Below are positions 61,036 through 64,000 of a stretch of DNA of 64,000 bases, piece after piece. Each line of letters starts with the position of its first letter. Positions within the stretch are counted from its first letter, which is position 1. Source of the DNA: Puffinus mauretanicus (Eukaryota > Chordata > Aves > Procellariiformes > Procellariidae); contig JAJKFH010002863.1 in NCBI GenBank assembly GCA_023333565.1, forward strand, positions 62,001 to 126,000, read 5' to 3'. The translations under genes and the position numbers were made by a program. The notes under the pieces were generated by a model, which did no database searches, was not told where the DNA came from, and saw only the letters and a program-made list of their open reading frames with translations.

Positions 61036-64000
61036 ATTTGCAGAATTTGAGCCTTAAAAAGCAAAGGAAATTGATATTGCATTTCAAAAGGAGTGTTAGT
61101 TGTTAGAAGTTAGAAGACGACAGAGATTCCCAAACATTTTAGGCTAATGGTGAAGGTTCATGATGAGCGTTTCTTGTAGAGCCCAATTGTTTTTTACTGC
61201 AAGTACTGAAAAGAGACCTTGTTAAATTTGCCCAGTGATTCTGACTTTTCTAAGCCACAACCAGACAAAGTTGTCGATCTGATAGTTTTTACTGTTTGAT
61301 ATAGTTGCAGCCATGGTGGAAGACAGTTTGGAAACCACGAGTATAAAGGCATTTAAACCTTGACAGAAGGCTCATGTAACCACGTGGAAATGGAATTTGT
61401 GTTACCAGATATGGATAGAGCCACTCTTATCTGTTCTTCTAAATTTCTCTTGCTGTAACAACTTCTGCCATCATGCCAGTAAGAAGTGAATCAGTTAATG
61501 ATGGTTTGAGAAGATGACTGGGAGAGCTAGCAATTTTTTTCATCTCTTTTTGACACTAATGATAGGGCATATTTGTTTATGAGTGCTATATTTCACTGTA
61601 TTTGTCAAATTCAAAGAGTTTAGGAGTAGGCTGTGCCCAGTGCACATTATAAACACTCTTCCCAATTAGGGCAAGTATCTTTCTTAACCTTTCCCAGTCA
61701 GTCTCATGTCAATCTTGCTATTCTCTTTCCAGTAGGGTCCACATATGATTTAGGTGCTCATACAGACTCACCCACTAGCTGACCTGTCTTAATCTCAAGA
61801 ACTGGAATACTGGCCCCTGATTCAAGCCCTCTGTCAAACAAATAGCAATTGTTGTCCTAAAACCTGCCCGGAGTGCACTGTTTAACAAAAAATAAAACCA
61901 AACTCAGCTTGCTTCAAGGTAGTGAATGGAGATCCTGCACAATGTCACTGCCTGGCCAATGCAAGACTCTTTAAAAGATTTTTCCTGACATCTTCCTTTA
62001 CAGATAAATATAACTGTAACAGTAACTAGTGATCCACAAATACTTCTTCTGACCAGAGACTTCTGCCATGTTTCCTTTAATCGCCTCCCCACACAGTCTG
62101 AGTAAGACCTGTGCCTTTTATTCCCTGCTTTCTTCTTATGATTGATGACAGGTTTCATATGAATTGATTGTCAGAGACTTCCCTACCAACCAAGAAATGG
62201 GATCTCCACTACAGGCATCTCTCTACAGTGACTCATTCTTAGCCTTGATGTGTTATTATTGAAGAATACTATAATAAGTAATAATAACAATATAATGATA
62301 ATAGCAAGGCTGATAATAATGATAGTAATGATAGAAGCAGCAACAAGAAAAAAAACCAATAAGCAATAAAGCACCAGCTGTGGAATAATATCATTGCCAA
62401 AAAACATATTTGCTGGAAAGAAGAAACCAATTAATCAGAGCCTTGCAAAGATTAGCAAAGAGCCTGCCATTTGTTGAAAATAAGCATTTATTCAATTTCA
62501 GCATATCTGGAATCAGAAGTGGTCAACTCAAGAGTTACTCCTGTCCCAGGCAGACAGTAGAATAGAAGTAGAAAATATTTATGAAGCACTTAAAACTTGC
62601 TTTTAACCAGAGAATTTCCCAGTAGCTCTGTGCTACCATACAGTAGCATGGTATGTTCCAGCGTGGTACCATAGTACCATTATAGCATGGGATGGTCATT
62701 AAGACCGGAGGACAGCTGGACAAAGGTAGATCCATGTTGTCAGTCTCAGCAGCTGCAAAGCCAAGCATGAGTTATGATAGGTCTGATACAAAACTTTGGG
62801 AGGCTGTTTCAAAGCACAAGTGGGAAGTTTCATGTATCTCTACTCTGAATATTAACAAACATAAACACTGGGCTAAATCTTAATTATGATGGTATGTTTT
62901 CCCTCCACATATATGTTACGTTATTCCTTTTAATGATTGTTTGAGGTAGCTGGGGAAAAACTTGTTTAGATTAGATAGACCGGTTAGATTAGAGATATCA
63001 TAAGGTCCTCCTCGGTTATGGGAGATGGCAAGCAGACAAAATCAATCTTTCTTGACTTACGGGTAGGTCTGTATTGCAGTCAAGATGTGGAGGCTGTAAA
63101 CATACATATGGAACCAAACCTAAATTAATCTGGTAAGCCGTGAAGATGTGCTGACACAGACTTTAGTTTAGGTTATGCAAACCTGTCTGGGACCTTCTGT
63201 GCTTACTTGAGTGGGTAACACATCCTGAAGTTAATGATGCAATGATTTCACTGCTATTGGTTCAAGTAACACACAGTCTGTCAGCCAGCCAGAGCATGAC
63301 AGGTTGGAGCTGGGGAACACTGCACCCCAGTGATCCACAGCAAGCATAAAAAGCTGGTTGGAAAACAGCAGCACTCAGAGATGCCCAAAGTTACACTGCA
63401 TAATAAACCTGTCCTGACAGTCCCAGAGACCATGAGAGGATACAAAAGTGTCTTAGACTTAGTATCACTGCTGCCTCTCCCTTCTCAGCTGTTTCACGCA
63501 AAGTCCAAAGTTCACCAAGTTTAACAGAGCTCAGGATCACTGTGAAGATGTAAAATCAACTGAGAATTAAAAGCTTCAGTACATTATGTGAAATACCTTC
63601 ACCGAAGCCTGATGCAAATTTCTCAAAAATTGTTTGTATGCATCATTTTTCTTCTGCCTTTTCTTCTTTAACATTGCAAACTAGCAGAGTGTAGTGTTAA
63701 AAAGCAAAAAGTTATTGAACACAGTAAAACAGGGTTAGTTTGGAAGGTTTGGGAACTGTGCGTACACACAATGCATTTCAGCCCCACTTGTCCTGTCCTC
63801 TCTGCCCCAACCTCTTCTCTTTCTTTCTTACTTTCACAAGTTGTTTTTCTGCCTACATCAATTTTCTTCTTTTTAACCACAATGTATATTTGCTGAAGCC
63901 TGGACAGTCCCAGTACACTTGAACATGGTAAACACAGCATTTCGCAATGCTCTCTATGCTTGGATATAGAAAACATGATATTTCCTGAAAAGTCGGTTTC
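61036..64000. other. Intergenic sequence to the window end
   Basis: No gene is supported. Low-complexity trinucleotide (TAA/TGA) sequence at about 62255-62340. Short interlocking inverted repeats (TACCAT/ATGGTA and GGTACC) at 62633-62690. Confidence 0.4.

Noticed and set aside
1..64000. CRISPR arrays, operons, tRNA or rRNA genes
   Set aside because: No regularly spaced repeats, no tRNA- or rRNA-like sequence was recognised, and the exon-intron gene shows this is vertebrate nuclear DNA.

Overview
This is vertebrate nuclear DNA, almost certainly from a bird. One protein-coding gene is certain: follistatin (FST), on the minus strand at the left end. All six coding exons (1346-6844) are intact, with canonical splice sites and a 343-codon open frame. 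The exon 1 signal peptide (starting MLNQRIHPG) matches the avian form as I remember it. A 5'-truncated CR1 LINE at 29421-30317, the main LINE family of birds and other sauropsids, supports this, as does the low overall repeat content.

Layout. 1-330: sequence beyond the FST 3' end. About 330-1345: FST 3' UTR with two AATAAA signals and three Pumilio-type motifs. 1346-6844: FST coding exons 6 to 1 (read right to left) and five introns. About 6845-7600: 5' UTR, TTTAAA-type promoter and a CpG island. 7600-9830: further CpG-rich clusters, a candidate CTCF site, a pair of abutting palindromes and AT-rich sequence that looks like upstream regulatory DNA. 9830-64000: about 54 kb without any convincing gene. 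It holds the CR1 copy, worn CR1 fragments, several MIR-type SINE fragments, other old degenerate repeats, simple repeats, a G-quadruplex-prone block, and one broken coiled-coil reading frame (38357-38856) that may be a decayed retrocopy.

Biology. FST is a secreted glycoprotein that binds and neutralises activins and related TGF-beta ligands. In mammals it lies in a gene-poor interval between MOCS2 and NDUFS4. In the orientation seen here, the long empty stretch is upstream of FST, where distal enhancers would be expected. In chicken this block is on the Z chromosome, to my knowledge, so the window may be Z-linked; the sequence alone cannot prove that.

I found no undescribed multi-gene system. 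The items most worth checking are the regulatory candidates next to FST (palindrome pair, CTCF-like site, Pumilio motif cluster, C-only intron 1 acceptor tract) and the coiled-coil relic.
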